Positions 1-8,811 are shown, numbered from the stretch's first letter. The stretch is 64,000 bases of DNA from Serratia liquefaciens (GCA_012719855.1 JAAXZN010000058.1:62001-126000); one strand, 5' to 3'. Notes: generated by a model not told the origin, from the sequence alone. Translations and numbers: made by a program.

Positions 1-1177
1 CTGCTGATGTGTTTACTCCCTCTATTATTGATGATGTAGATATGATGTTTCTTATTCCATCTTGCTCCTCGAATAATTTCACTTGAATTTGGCTTAATGA
101 CCTATGTAGTCTACCATTATGAATTCCTGTGCCTTTCTTTATTAACTTTGTTAATTTCCAATTCTTATCATAATTAACGCAAAGCCATTTTGAAAAATTA
201 TCAAGTAAAATACTTTCTTTTATTTCAGTATTCAATGTAATTATTTCAGAAACGATTTCTATATCCTTGTAAGTCCCTGCGTATATTAAAGTCTTCCCTG
301 TGTTTTTTGATATGACATCCAGCAAGGCTGTTTTTTTCTTGTCTTTGTCTTCGCAAATATCTCGATATAATTCGTATTTTTCCAGGAAAACAGTATTGAA
401 ATCAATATGAATGAATTCCATTCCCTTTGTAAATGGATTATCTTTCAGGTTTGAAATGTTAGGAGATAAAAAATATCGCTGCTTAGCCTTCTTGCTTAAT
501 TTCAAAATTGCATTTAGTAATGATGGGGATCTCTCTTTGTCAAACTTATCACTGGCTTTGTAAAATTCGTCGACAATTAATATATCTAAATTTTCTATTT
601 TATCAATATAACCGAAAGATCTTTCCTGAGGAAATATAAATATATTTTTTTCCGAAAGTTCGACATCAGATGTGGTTATTATTTTATATTTGTCTGAAAA
701 TTTTTTTTGCAGTCTTCTCCGTGTTTCATCTGTCAAGGCAATCGTGGGGACAATGATCACAACATTTTGTGGATTTCTTAAGGAAATAAAGGCATCTATG
801 ATAAAGCTCTTCCCAAAACTCGTTGGGGCACTTATAGCCAGGCTTTCACCGTTAATAAGTTTTTTAAGAAGTAATGATTGTTCACGATGTAATGTGACGG
901 GAAAACTAAGACCTACATCTACCTTAAAGGCATTATAAATATATCTTTCTTGCCAAGAAGATGAGTCGATCTTTAAATAAGGATATAACCCAAGCTTCCT
1001 AATTAAATGATTAACTAATTCATTATAAGAAATGTTATTCTTATCAAAATAATCAAGAAGTCTAACTAAATTATTTCTTGCGTCAACCTCTTCTCCTTTA
1101 GAGATTAACTCATTAATATCATGACATCTATTGAATATGATATTATCCATGGCTTCATTTTCGAGTGATTTTTCCAT
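1..1177 (-). CDS. hamB: HamB-type helicase of a Hachiman defence system (partial, runs off left edge)
   Basis: The first 392 codons of a superfamily 2 helicase; the C-terminal part lies outside the window. The start is the ATG at 1177, preceded by a clear AAAGGAG ribosome site. Visible motifs: a Walker A-like SAPTSFGKSF at about residues 116-125, motif II VDEFYKASD at about 202-210, and IISTSSIIEGVN just before the edge, typical of the helicase RecA-2 domain. It lies 119 bp downstream of hamA on the same strand, the normal Hachiman order. In characterised Hachiman systems HamB is a DNA helicase that holds the HamA nuclease inactive until phage DNA intermediates are sensed. Base composition is strongly AT-rich, unlike the backbone to the right. 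The family call rests on the neighbour and on motif layout; the frame is open from the ATG to the edge. Confidence 0.85.
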   Translation of the reverse strand, partial: MEKSLENEAMDNIIFNRCHDINELISKGEEVDARNNLVRLLDYFDKNNISYNELVNHLIRKLGLYPYLKIDSSSWQERYIYNAFKVDVGLSFPVTLHREQSLLLKKLINGESLAISAPTSFGKSFIIDAFISLRNPQNVVIIVPTIALTDETRRRLQKKFSDKYKIITTSDVELSEKNIFIFPQERSFGYIDKIENLDILIVDEFYKASDKFDKERSPSLLNAILKLSKKAKQRYFLSPNISNLKDNPFTKGMEFIHIDFNTVFLEKYELYRDICEDKDKKKTALLDVISKNTGKTLIYAGTYKDIEIVSEIITLNTEIKESILLDNFSKWLCVNYDKNWKLTKLIKKGTGIHNGRLHRSLSQIQVKLFEEQDGIRNIISTSSIIEGVNTSA

Positions 1178-1296
1178 GTGTTAATCTCCTTTAAATGAGT
1201 GAACCCGCTTCACAAACGATTCAATGATTGATTTTTTTTCTGGGACAGGAAATAAAATTAAATGGAATTTTATAGATGAGTAATTAAAAATAGATC

Positions 1297-2097
1297 CTAT
1301 GTTTTTTTCTGTTTTTTAAAATAAGACGCTGCTCTTTCTTTGTGATATTCCATTATACTATTTCTATATTCATCGCTTAGACAGTCTGTTTCTTTTGTTA
1401 TTTTGCATTCATGTAATATAAATATAGGGACGTGTATCTTTGGTTTGAGGTTATCAATGGAGTTTTGATTTGATAGCGCTTTTTTTATCTTCTCCCTTAA
1501 CTCGGCATCTAGTATAAGTGTGTCAAGGTCAGATACGTTTGAGATTATACTGTTCTCTTTTCTTAATTTATCGCTTATTAGAGAATTTCCAACTGATTTA
1601 ATTATACTGTTTAACCTATCGTCATTAATGCTATTATAAAATTTTGCTTCTCCAAACCAAAGGGAAAAATCACCGTCATTTATAACAATATGAACACTGT
1701 CTGCACCCTTTGCGTTATCTTGAGAATTTTGTTTGTAAAATATCTTAGGTACAACTGGTAACGCATTATAATGCTTTTTCATTATGCCATAGAGAACAAT
1801 CTCTGCTAATTCACTACCTTTACTGATATCATCTTTATCGGAATCGGTTAGCCTTAGGTTTTGTGCGGCTGTCGCAAGTAAGGTATATGGATCACTTGAA
1901 AGACTGTTGCGTTCTTTGTGAGACAATGAAGTTTCTGCAATATTATCCCATATAAAATTTTGGAATTTCTTATATCTCCAATCACCATCTTCAAAATCAT
2001 TTATTAAGCCTAAAATACTCTTATTTTCGTAATTAATTGAGTCATGCTCAATATAGAATGATGTAAACATATCCTCAATGACAATGTCAAAATCCAT
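1297..2097 (-). CDS. hamA: HamA nuclease (DUF1837) of a Hachiman defence system
   Basis: A 266-residue protein of the DUF1837/HamA family, the effector nuclease of Hachiman. It keeps the family's conserved blocks: GSELAEIVLYG near residues 94-104, a VVPKIFYKQ strand, then KGADSVHIV (Asp133) and LWFGEAKFY (Glu150, Lys152). Together the last two form a D...E-x-K arrangement expected of a PD-(D/E)xK nuclease, so the active site looks intact. In known systems HamA with HamB degrades DNA after infection and aborts phage growth. The ATG follows a GAGGGTT ribosome site, and a TATAAT box lies 52 bp upstream of it. Codon and base use are AT-rich like hamB and unlike the chromosome, indicating horizontal transfer. 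Confidence 0.88.
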   Translation of the reverse strand: MDFDIVIEDMFTSFYIEHDSINYENKSILGLINDFEDGDWRYKKFQNFIWDNIAETSLSHKERNSLSSDPYTLLATAAQNLRLTDSDKDDISKGSELAEIVLYGIMKKHYNALPVVPKIFYKQNSQDNAKGADSVHIVINDGDFSLWFGEAKFYNSINDDRLNSIIKSVGNSLISDKLRKENSIISNVSDLDTLILDAELREKIKKALSNQNSIDNLKPKIHVPIFILHECKITKETDCLSDEYRNSIMEYHKERAASYFKKQKKT

Positions 2098-2148
2098 TCA
2101 CGTAACCCTCAATCCTGCACGTTGCCAATGAAATATTATTAGCAATAG

Positions 2149-2177
2149 ATTATACCAACATAGCGAGTTAGTTATAA
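2149..2177 (-). promoter_or_regulatory. Probable hamA promoter
   Basis: On the minus strand a perfect TATAAT (2149-2154) is preceded, with a 17-bp spacer, by a weak -35 TTATAA (2172-2177). The start would fall about 45 bp upstream of the hamA ATG. The -10 is convincing and the -35 poor. Confidence 0.5.
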
Positions 2178-2212
2178 TTAAACGCAACTCGATGCCCGAT
2201 GGAACTAAATCT

Positions 2213-2227
2213 ACCATTGGTAATGGT
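2213..2227. repeat. 15-bp palindrome upstream of hamA promoter
   Basis: ACCATT-GGT-AATGGT, a perfect 6-3-6 inverted repeat about 60 bp upstream of the hamA -10 box. The position and symmetry would suit a repressor or activator site, but no regulator gene is visible in this part of the island. Confidence 0.35.
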
Positions 2228-2270
2228 GCAGATTCAATAAGGATATGTTAATTACTACATTCATATACAT

Positions 2271-2302
2271 AAAAACACCTGTTAATATAATCAGGTGTTT
2301 TT
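2271..2302. terminator. Bidirectional terminator downstream of the integrase
   Basis: An 11-bp stem, AAAAACACCTG pairing with CAGGTGTTTTT around a 10-nt AT-only loop. T-runs are present on both strands. It lies 80 bp beyond the integrase stop and insulates hamA from integrase transcription. Confidence 0.75.
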
Positions 2303-2381
2303 ATATCAGTGTTTATTTAAACAGTACAATAATGCCTATAATTATTATTTAATCGGTAATAATATAAAATGTTAGCTTTAT

Positions 2382-3575
2382 TTATTTTATTTCAAGAATC
2401 CTCATCCCCCACCAACCCATCAAATCAAGTCGTTGTTCAAGGTATGTTGATCTGTTGTATGCTCGCCTCACCTCATTTTTATCACTATGGGCTAGAGCAG
2501 CCTCTATTACATCGGCATTAAATCCAGCTTCATTCATCGCTGTGCTTGCGATAGAACGTAGTCCATGAGCAACTAGTTTCCCACCATAACCAATCCGTTT
2601 TAGTGCGGCGTTCGCAGTCTGACTATTCATCGGTTTTCGCGGGTCGTTCCGGCTAGGGAATACATACTCACGGTTGCCGCTTATAGGTCGCATAATTTCG
2701 AGTATCTCTAGAGCTTGATCTGAGAGTGGGACGATATGTTCACGTTTAGCCTTCATTCGCTCCGCCGGGATATGCCACTCACGGTTTTCAATATCGATCT
2801 CGCTCCAAGCGGTTGATGAGGCTTCGGCGGGGCGAATTAACGTCAGCAACTGCCAATTAAGTAAACAACGGGTGGGTATCGATAGATTGCTCATCGAGAT
2901 AGTATGCATTAGCTTAGGCAGCTCTTCGGGTCGTATAGTCGGCATATGTTGCTTCTTAGGCCGTTCGAATGCGTTACCAATACCAGAGGCCGGGTTAGCA
3001 TCAATCAACCCGGTGTTGACGGCGAAGATCATGATTTCGTTGATGCGTTGCACTAATCGGCGAACGGTCTCTAATGCGCCCCGAGCTTTGATCGGCTCCA
3101 ACACTTGGATCAGTAAACGCGCCTTAATGTCCTGAACTGGGATATTCTCGATAGATGGCAGTATGTCCTTTTCAAGAGAACGCCAGATGTCTTCAGCATG
3201 CTTAGCGCTGACGCTGGCCTGTTTCAATGCGAACCATTGCTTTGCCACGTTCAGGAAAATGCTTTCTTGAGCTATCTGCTGCTGTTCCGCTTCTGCTGCC
3301 TCTTTAGCCTGTGGATCAATACCTCTTGCTAGTATCGCGAGTTTTTCGGCACGTATTTGCCGGGCATCGGCAAGTGACAGGGCAGGGTAGGCACCGAGGC
3401 TAACCATAGTCCGTGAACTGGTGCCGGGGCGGAGGTAGCGGAAGCGCCACAATTTCTTGCCGGTGGTTTTGACTAACAGGAATAGGCCATCACCGTCGTG
3501 TAGGGTGAGGTCTTTCTCTAGGGCTTTGGCTTTTTGTACTTCGGTATGTGTGAGGGGGCGTGTAGTCCGCGCCAT
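2382..3575 (-). CDS. int: Tyrosine recombinase (P4-type integrase) of an ssrA-integrated island
   Basis: A phage P4/CP4-57-like integrase of about 397 residues. The N-terminal DUF4102 arm-binding domain (TEVQKAKALEKDLTLHDGDGLFLLV) precedes a catalytic domain with the expected tyrosine recombinase residues: Arg in LLTLIRPAEAS, the HGLRS box (H-x-x-R), a histidine in ALAHSDKNEVRRAY and a nucleophile Tyr in the same segment. I place the start at the ATG at 3575 (MARTTRPLTH); an in-frame upstream ATG at 3617 would overlap the 10-bp repeats and adds a tail not typical of the family. It faces away from ssrA, with its promoter between the two, the usual arrangement for elements using the tmRNA 3' end as attachment site. 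It probably integrates and excises the island carrying hamAB. Confidence 0.9.
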   Translation of the reverse strand: MARTTRPLTHTEVQKAKALEKDLTLHDGDGLFLLVKTTGKKLWRFRYLRPGTSSRTMVSLGAYPALSLADARQIRAEKLAILARGIDPQAKEAAEAEQQQIAQESIFLNVAKQWFALKQASVSAKHAEDIWRSLEKDILPSIENIPVQDIKARLLIQVLEPIKARGALETVRRLVQRINEIMIFAVNTGLIDANPASGIGNAFERPKKQHMPTIRPEELPKLMHTISMSNLSIPTRCLLNWQLLTLIRPAEASSTAWSEIDIENREWHIPAERMKAKREHIVPLSDQALEILEIMRPISGNREYVFPSRNDPRKPMNSQTANAALKRIGYGGKLVAHGLRSIASTAMNEAGFNADVIEAALAHSDKNEVRRAYNRSTYLEQRLDLMGWWGMRILEIK

Positions 3576-3595
3576 GTAAGGATTCTTCCATAATT

Positions 3596-3642
3596 GGTAT
3601 ACGTTTATGGCATACATTTTAACGTATACCTAAACGTATACC
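3596..3642. repeat. Three copies of a 10-bp repeat in the integrase promoter region
   Basis: AACGTATACC occurs as two direct copies (3621-3630 and 3633-3642, 12 bp apart) and once inverted as GGTATACGTT (3596-3605). The cluster lies just upstream of the integrase start. Such short repeats between int and att commonly act as arm-type integrase sites or as operators for an excisionase/regulator; which one cannot be told from sequence. Confidence 0.55.
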
Positions 3643-3688
3643 AATAAATCCCGGATTTAGCTGGATGTTCTCGGACTGCTACAGACAC

Positions 3689-3722
3689 AAAAAAGCCCGC
3701 AAACCTAGGTGGTATGCGGGCT
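3689..3722 (-). terminator. Terminator following ssrA
   Basis: On the minus strand an 8-bp GC-rich stem (AGCCCGCA with TGCGGGCT) with a 13-nt loop is followed by TTTTTT. It sits 46 bp beyond the tmRNA 3' end. Being on the element side of the attachment site, it would be supplied by the island rather than by the original chromosome. Confidence 0.7.
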
Positions 3723-3767
3723 TTCCGTACTTCTCCGGACTTATCTGGTAATACCCGGATCATTATT

Positions 3768-3806
3768 TGGTGGAGCTGGGGGGATTTGAACCCCCGTCCG
3801 AAATTA
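3768..3806 (-). other. Probable island attachment site (3' end of ssrA)
   Basis: The tmRNA T-arm and acceptor end form the junction between AT-rich island DNA and backbone. Integrases of this type recombine within this segment and leave a direct repeat of it at the far end of the island. The second copy is not in this window, so the exact crossover limits are unknown. Confidence 0.6.
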
Positions 3807-4131
3807 CTACACCGTCGGCACTACATGCTTAGTCCAATCTTTACATTCGCCGGTCAGCTGCGGATGGACACGCCACTAACAAACTAGCCTGATTGGATTT
3901 AACGCTTCAGCCCCAGGCAGGACATCCACGCGATCTCTTTTGGGTTTGACCTCTCTTGATCCCCGTCCTAAGAGCGGAGGCTAGGGAGAGAGGGCTCTTA
4001 GCAGGGTATTAAGCTGCTAGGGCGTAGTTTTCGTCGTTTGCGACTATTTTTTTGCGGCTTTTTACGAGGCCAACCGCCCCTCGGCATGCTCCTAGGGCTT
4101 CGCAAATCCCGTCGAATCCAGAATCAGCCCC
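3768..4131 (-). ncRNA. ssrA: tmRNA (10Sa RNA)
   Basis: A 364-nt RNA that rescues stalled ribosomes by acting as tRNA-Ala and mRNA. The 5' end reads GGGGCTGATTCTGGATTCGA and the 3' end ...AGCTCCACCA, so the acceptor stem and encoded CCA are complete. The internal tag frame encodes ANDENYALAA followed by TAA, identical to the E. coli tag. The rest aligns closely with E. coli tmRNA as I know it. smpB, its protein partner, is immediately upstream. The 3' end also serves as attachment site of the island to the left and has been restored by the insertion. Confidence 0.97.
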
Positions 4132-4145
4132 AAGTAACTTTGTGC

Positions 4146-4151
4146 AGTATA
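4146..4151 (-). promoter_or_regulatory. ssrA -10 promoter element
   Basis: TATACT on the minus strand, 14 bp upstream of the mature tmRNA 5' end. That allows for a short 5' precursor removed by processing. The -35 region (CTGGCT or GGCTTA) is weak. The smpB stop lies just upstream, so ssrA can be transcribed both on its own and by read-through. Confidence 0.55.
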
Positions 4152-4180
4152 CCAGAAGTTTAGCCCGTTAAGCCAGAGGC

Positions 4181-4663
4181 TTATCGGTTGGCGTGCTTCA
4201 TGATACGGGCTTTCGCCGTCTGCCACTCACGATCTTTGATGTCATCGCGCTTATCGTGTTCTTTCTTGCCTTTGGCTACGCCGATTTTGACCTTGACCCA
4301 GGCATTTTTCCAATACATGGACAGGGCAACAACGGTATAGCCTTCGCGGTTAACGCGGCCGAACAGCGAGTCCAGCTCGCGCTTGTTCAACAACAGTTTG
4401 CGGGTACGTGTCGGGTCGCAGACCACATGCGATGAAGCCACGCTGAGCGGCGTGATGGTGGCGCCAAAAAGATAGGCTTCACCGTCACGGAAGGTCACGT
4501 AGCTGTCGCTGAGGTTGGCTTTGCCGGCACGCAACGATTTGACTTCCCACCCTTGCAGGGACAAGCCCGCCTCGATTTCTTCTTCAATGAAGTATTCGAA
4601 ACGTGCTCGCTTGTTTTGCGCAATGGTGGCTGAACCAGGTTTGTGAGCTTTTTTCTTTGTCAT
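4181..4663 (-). CDS. smpB: SsrA-binding protein SmpB
   Basis: A 160-residue protein that binds the tRNA-like domain of tmRNA and brings it to stalled ribosomes. It shows the family's opening [29 protein letters not shown], the OB-fold segment [21 protein letters not shown] and the basic C-terminal tail [25 protein letters not shown], which occupies the mRNA channel. The length is that of the E. coli protein. Its stop is 49 bp upstream of ssrA on the same strand. It is divergent from ratA. Confidence 0.97.
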   Translation of the reverse strand: MTKKKAHKPGSATIAQNKRARFEYFIEEEIEAGLSLQGWEVKSLRAGKANLSDSYVTFRDGEAYLFGATITPLSVASSHVVCDPTRTRKLLLNKRELDSLFGRVNREGYTVVALSMYWKNAWVKVKIGVAKGKKEHDKRDDIKDREWQTAKARIMKHANR

Positions 4664-4824
4664 AGTGCGTTCATTATACTGGATGCGTCAGCGAAAGAAA
4701 TCCTTTACCGCTCAGCACCTGCGCAATTTTTCGCATTTTTGGCTCCTGTCTTGCATAGCAGATTTTTTGTTTGCCGATAGATAAATGGTATGATTTGTAT
4801 GTTTTGTGTCTCACAGGAAATGAT

Positions 4825-5259
4825 ATGCCCCAGATCAGTCGGTCTGCGTTAGTGCCGTTCAGCGCCGAGCAGATGTATCAGTTGGTTAACGATGTTCATT
4901 CTTATCCCGATTTTCTGCCAGGTTGTACCGGTAGCAGGGTGATTAACGCGTCCAACAATGAAATGACCGCCGCGGTGGACGTTGCCAAAGCCGGTATCAG
5001 CAAAACTTTTACCACGCGCAATACGCTGCTGGATAACCAGAGCATCAATATGCAACTGGTTGACGGCCCGTTCCGCAAGTTGATGGGGGGCTGGCACTTT
5101 ACGCCGCTCAGCCCGGAAGCCTGTAAGGTTGAGCTGCATCTGGACTTTGAGTTCACCAACAAACTGATCGAGTTGGCGTTCGGCAAGGTATTTAAAGAGT
5201 TGGCCGGCAATATGGTGCAGGCATTCACCCAGCGGGCGAAAGAGGTTTACAGTGTCTGA
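4825..5259 (+). CDS. ratA: RatA, START/COQ10-like ribosome association toxin family protein
   Basis: A 144-residue START-domain protein closely matching E. coli RatA, beginning [21 protein letters not shown] use the ATG at 4825 because AGGAAATGAT precedes it; the frame is open upstream to 4771 but lacks a ribosome site there. The E. coli protein was reported to block 30S-50S joining, while its eukaryotic relative Coq10 binds ubiquinone, so the physiological role is debated. Its last 8 bp overlap rnfH, implying translational coupling. Confidence 0.9.
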   Translation: MPQISRSALVPFSAEQMYQLVNDVHSYPDFLPGCTGSRVINASNNEMTAAVDVAKAGISKTFTTRNTLLDNQSINMQLVDGPFRKLMGGWHFTPLSPEACKVELHLDFEFTNKLIELAFGKVFKELAGNMVQAFTQRAKEVYSV

Positions 5260-5536
5260 GATACGGGTTGAGGTGGTTTACGCCTTGCCGGAACGTCAGT
5301 ATCTGCGCAATGTGAAACTGGCAGAGGGCAGCAGCGTTGAGCAGGCCATTGTGGCCTCCGGATTGCTGGAGCTGCGCAGTGACATTGATTTGCAAAGTAA
5401 CAAGGTGGGCATTTATAGCCGACCGGCCAAGTTGGGCGATGTGCTCAACGATGGCGACCGGGTGGAAATCTATCGCCCATTGATTGCCGATCCCAAAGAG
5501 CTGCGCCGTCAACGGGCAGAGAAGGCAAAAAAATAA
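5252..5536 (+). CDS. rnfH: RnfH/RatB family protein (UPF0125)
   Basis: A 94-residue ubiquitin-like-fold protein of unknown biochemical role, always paired with ratA in enterics. The start is a GTG at 5252, inside the end of ratA (8-bp overlap). The sequence [22 protein letters not shown] and the block [26 protein letters not shown] are characteristic. The highly charged C-terminus ([14 protein letters not shown]) is normal for the family. A terminator follows directly. Confidence 0.88.
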   Translation: MSEIRVEVVYALPERQYLRNVKLAEGSSVEQAIVASGLLELRSDIDLQSNKVGIYSRPAKLGDVLNDGDRVEIYRPLIADPKELRRQRAEKAKK

Positions 5537-5560
5537 GGCGCTGAATGCGCCTTAATTTTT
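5535..5560 (+). terminator. Terminator of ratA-rnfH
   Basis: A 7-bp stem AAGGCGC/GCGCCTT with a 5-nt loop and a following AATTTTT. It begins within the rnfH stop codon. Confidence 0.75.
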
Positions 5561-5650
5561 ATCAGAATTTTATCTTCCGAGTTGCAGCCTGTTACTGTCA
5601 TGAAGAACCTGATTCGTCCCTCACGGGCCGGACGACAGTTCCTGTGCTGG

Positions 5651-5989
5651 TTACTTGGTCAGCGCAGGCTTGTTCTGAATATCCGTCAATACGCCAGCGC
5701 TGTTAAAGGTCAGCGTCAGAGTTTGCTGGGTGATATTTTCATGACCCGGCTGCTGGCGGAACACATAAAACCACGTCTGAGTACCGAACGGATCCTGCAG
5801 CATTGGGGTTCCCAATGTATAAGCGACCTGTTGCTGGGTCATACCTTTTTGGATTTTAGCTACGTCGGTTGACGTCAGGTAGTTCCCTTGGTTGATGTCA
5901 GGCCGGTAAACCACCTTCTCAAAAGTAGAACAGCCTGCAGTCAGCATCACAAGAACCACAGCGGCGGCAGTCAGCGTTTTACAGCGCAT
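5651..5989 (-). CDS. bamE: Outer membrane assembly lipoprotein BamE
   Basis: A 112-residue lipoprotein of the BAM complex, which inserts beta-barrel proteins in the outer membrane. The signal peptide [20 protein letters not shown] ends in the lipobox LTAGC (Cys20). The mature part contains [14 protein letters not shown] and [13 protein letters not shown], the conserved BamE core that contacts BamD and phosphatidylglycerol. I start at the ATG at 5989; a GTG nine bases upstream is too close to the AAAGGA ribosome site. It is convergent with rnfH and follows recN on the same strand. Confidence 0.95.
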   Translation of the reverse strand: MRCKTLTAAAVVLVMLTAGCSTFEKVVYRPDINQGNYLTSTDVAKIQKGMTQQQVAYTLGTPMLQDPFGTQTWFYVFRQQPGHENITQQTLTLTFNSAGVLTDIQNKPALTK

Positions 5990-6102
5990 AGTAATCACAT
6001 TCCTTTAGGGCATAGGATGCCGATGATAATAGACCTTGCAGCAGTTGGAAACCTTTACAGGGCCCCAATATGACCTCAGGAAAGTAAAAAAGTTGAGCTT
6101 TT

Positions 6103-7764
6103 CTATGCAGCAAGCAGTTCTTTTGCGTTCGCCAGGGTGTTTCGGGTGACTTCGCTGCCGCCAAGAAGGCGCGCCAATTCTTGCAAACGAGCACGTTTAT
6201 CCAACGGTGACATCTGCGTTTCGGTTTCCGTGCCGTCAGTCTGCTTGCTGACAAACAGGTGCTGATGCCCGCAGCCGGCCACCTGTGGAAGGTGGGTGAC
6301 GCACATGACTTGGGTAGATTCTCCAAGTTGACGTAACAGGCGACCAACAATGGCGGCCGTTGGGCCGCTGATGCCGACGTCCACTTCGTCGAAAATCAGC
6401 GCCGGGGTTTCCATCTTGCGTGCGGTGATCACCTGGATGGCCAGCGCAATGCGGGACAGTTCGCCGCCGGAAGCCACTTTCGCCAGCGCTTGCAGCGGTT
6501 GGCCCGGGTTGGTGGACACACAGAATTCGGTGCGGCTGGCCCCTTCAGCGCTCAAATGCTGCGGCTCGAAGCGAACGTCGATATTGAATTTGCCGTGCGG
6601 CATGGAGAGGGCCTGCATGCTGTCGGTAATCAACGTGGTCAGCTCTGCGGCGTAGTGCTGGCGCTTCTGGTGCAATTGTTCCGCTAACAGCAGCGCTTGC
6701 TGATGATGCAGAGTGACCGCCTCGTTAAGGTGTTCGTGGTCGTTCTCTTGCTGCGACAGCAACTGCTGCTCATCGAGCATCTGTTGGTGCAGCTGAGGCA
6801 GTTCCTCGGGGGCTACATGATGTTTCCGCGCCAGGTTAATTTGGCGCGACAGACGCTGTTCCAGTTCTTGCAGGCGGTTGGGGTCCAGATCCATGCGATC
6901 GGCATAGTGACGTAGTTCGTCGCTGGCCTCACTGATTTGGATCGACGCCTCTTCCAGCATGTCCAGCAGGCCGCTGAGTTTCTCATCCATGCCGACCAGC
7001 TCAACCAGCAGGTGTTTGGCGGTGTAGAGCTGGCTCAGCATATTGTTTTCTTCATCGTCGGCCAGCAATTGCAGGGTCTGCTGGCTGATGGTCAGCAGTT
7101 GGCCGCTGTTGGCCAGGCGTTTGAACTCCGAATCTATTTGTTCGAACTCACCGGCCACGGGCGCAAAGTCGTTCAGCTCTTTCAATTGGTACTGCAGCAG
7201 CTGTTGACGTGCGTCGCGCTCGATGGACTGTTGCTGATGATGCGCCAGTTCGCGACAGCTTTGGTGCCAACGCTGATAAGCCTGTTGCATCTGCGCCAGC
7301 AGGGCCGGTTCGTCGGCATAGGCGTCGAGCAGCTGTTTCTGGTGATCGGGCTTGAGCAGCAACTGGTGGGCATGCTGACCGTGGATTTGAATCAGCAACT
7401 GACCGAGTTCGCGCAGTTGCGAAAGCGGTACGGAAGTGCCGTTGATAAAGCCGCGTGAGCGGCCGTCTGCGTTGATGACCCGGCGCAGCAGGCACTCATT
7501 GCTGTCGTCCAGATGATTCTGCTCGAGCCATTGGCGTGCAGAAGGGGTATCTGCCAGTGAAAAACGGGCGCAGATATCGGCACGGGCGGCTCCCAGCCGG
7601 ACGACGTTACCGTCGGCGCGGTTGCCGAGGCACAGCCCCAGCGCGTCGATGGCGATAGATTTACCGGCACCGGTTTCACCGGTAATCGCCGTCATACCCG
7701 GTTGAAAATCAATTTCCAACTCACGAACGATAGCAAAATTGCTGATGGTCAATTGCGCCAGCAT
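6103..7764 (-). CDS. recN: DNA repair protein RecN
   Basis: A 553-residue SMC-like ATPase that acts in recombinational repair of double-strand breaks. It has Walker A GETGAGKS at about residues 29-36, a long central coiled coil rich in Gln/Leu (about 150-370), the ABC signature [15 protein letters not shown] and Walker [17 protein letters not shown]. The length equals E. coli RecN. The start [13 protein letters not shown] at 7764 was chosen by homology over an in-frame ATG at 7788. Three LexA-type boxes lie just upstream, so it should be strongly SOS-induced. The C-terminal [10 protein letters not shown] resembles the ClpXP-recognised tail known in E. coli RecN. Confidence 0.97.
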   Translation of the reverse strand: MLAQLTISNFAIVRELEIDFQPGMTAITGETGAGKSIAIDALGLCLGNRADGNVVRLGAARADICARFSLADTPSARQWLEQNHLDDSNECLLRRVINADGRSRGFINGTSVPLSQLRELGQLLIQIHGQHAHQLLLKPDHQKQLLDAYADEPALLAQMQQAYQRWHQSCRELAHHQQQSIERDARQQLLQYQLKELNDFAPVAGEFEQIDSEFKRLANSGQLLTISQQTLQLLADDEENNMLSQLYTAKHLLVELVGMDEKLSGLLDMLEEASIQISEASDELRHYADRMDLDPNRLQELEQRLSRQINLARKHHVAPEELPQLHQQMLDEQQLLSQQENDHEHLNEAVTLHHQQALLLAEQLHQKRQHYAAELTTLITDSMQALSMPHGKFNIDVRFEPQHLSAEGASRTEFCVSTNPGQPLQALAKVASGGELSRIALAIQVITARKMETPALIFDEVDVGISGPTAAIVGRLLRQLGESTQVMCVTHLPQVAGCGHQHLFVSKQTDGTETETQMSPLDKRARLQELARLLGGSEVTRNTLANAKELLAA

Positions 7765-7774
7765 GGGAACCTTC

Positions 7775-7830
7775 CTGTGTATAAACACATAACTGTAGTT
7801 TCATACAGTATAAACTGGTTTTATATACAG
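7775..7830 (-). promoter_or_regulatory. Three LexA (SOS) boxes in the recN promoter
   Basis: Three 16-bp CTGT-N8-ACAG-like sites: 7793-7808 is a perfect match, 7815-7830 (CTGG...ACAG) and 7775-7790 (CTGT...ACAT) have one mismatch each. Spacing between starts is 18 and 22 bp. The proximal box lies 10 bp from the recN start codon. Multiple boxes are also known upstream of E. coli recN. Confidence 0.85.
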
Positions 7831-7850
7831 TAAAGGGGCTGGCGATATTT

Positions 7851-8729
7851 TTAGAACAATTTTTTAGACCAGCCCAGCTTGGTGCTTAACGTGTTGAAAT
7901 AGCTGTAGTCCTTTGGATGAATAAGATTCAAATGGAAATCACTGCGGCGTATCAATACTTCCTCTCCTTCCTGGATAGGCAGCGCGATCTGGCTGTCGCA
8001 GCTGATTTCCAGATCGCTACCGATCTGCGAAAACTTCAGGCGAATGGTGCTGTTGCCGTTGATCACCAACGGACGGGCCGAGAGGGTGTGCGGGAACATC
8101 GGCACCAGCGCGATGGCTTCCAGCGATGGCGTCAGGATCGGGCCGCCGGCAGAAAGCGAGTAGGCGGTCGAACCGGTCGGAGTGGCGATAATCAGGCCGT
8201 CAGAGCGTTGCGAGAAGGCGAAGCGATCGTCGATATACACTTCGAACTCGATCATGTGCGCCACTTTACCGGGGTGCAGCACCACTTCGTTGATGGCGGT
8301 GCTGATGCGGCACTGTTGGTTCTCTTTGTGCACGATGGTTTCCAGCAGGAAGCGCTGTTCATCGATGTATTCGCCCTCCAGCACGTCGGCCAGTTGCTGC
8401 AGTGCGTTGTCGGGATCGAGATCGGTCAGGAAGCCGAGATTGCCGCGGTTAACACCGATCACTTTAATGTCGTAGCGGGCCAGAACGCGTGCAGCGCCGA
8501 GCATATTGCCGTCGCCGCCGACCACTACCGCCAGGTCGGCCTTTTGACCAATATCCGCCAGGCTGCCGGTTACTGCATCTTTTAGCCCCAAATCCTGAGC
8601 GATTTGGCGTTCAATCATCACTGAATAGCCTCGGGCGACTAACCAGTGAAACAACATCTCATGCGTTGCCAGCGCCGAAGGGTGACGCGGGTGGCCAACA
8701 ATGCCAATACAGGCGAATTTTTTATTCAT
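7851..8729 (-). CDS. nadK: NAD kinase
   Basis: A 292-residue ATP-dependent NAD kinase, the cell's source of NADP. It contains the GGDGN motif ([13 protein letters not shown]) with its catalytic Asp, [11 protein letters not shown], and the NAD-binding [13 protein letters not shown] and [16 protein letters not shown] blocks. The length matches E. coli exactly when starting at [17 protein letters not shown] (ATG at 8729, GAGG upstream). An in-frame upstream extension to 8819 would cross the grpE heat-shock promoter region and has no family support. It is divergent from grpE and runs towards recN, whose SOS promoter lies in the 86-bp gap between them. Confidence 0.96.
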   Translation of the reverse strand: MNKKFACIGIVGHPRHPSALATHEMLFHWLVARGYSVMIERQIAQDLGLKDAVTGSLADIGQKADLAVVVGGDGNMLGAARVLARYDIKVIGVNRGNLGFLTDLDPDNALQQLADVLEGEYIDEQRFLLETIVHKENQQCRISTAINEVVLHPGKVAHMIEFEVYIDDRFAFSQRSDGLIIATPTGSTAYSLSAGGPILTPSLEAIALVPMFPHTLSARPLVINGNSTIRLKFSQIGSDLEISCDSQIALPIQEGEEVLIRRSDFHLNLIHPKDYSYFNTLSTKLGWSKKLF

Positions 8730-8783
8730 TGTTGTGATTTTCCTCACCGGGACCAGTTTATGCCCCACATTGTGACCGGTTGA

Positions 8784-8811
8784 CTTGAAACCCCGGTTTT
8801 GATCCCCATAA
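8784..8811 (+). promoter_or_regulatory. Sigma-32 heat-shock promoter of grpE
   Basis: CTTGAA (8784-8789), a 14-bp spacer, then CCCCATAA (8804-8811). Both elements are near-perfect sigma-32 consensus. The start point would be about 35 bp before the grpE ATG. Confidence 0.9.

Noticed and set aside
672-938. An 88-codon plus-strand frame in the Hachiman region
   Set aside because: It is antisense to the hamB helicase motifs and has no support of its own.
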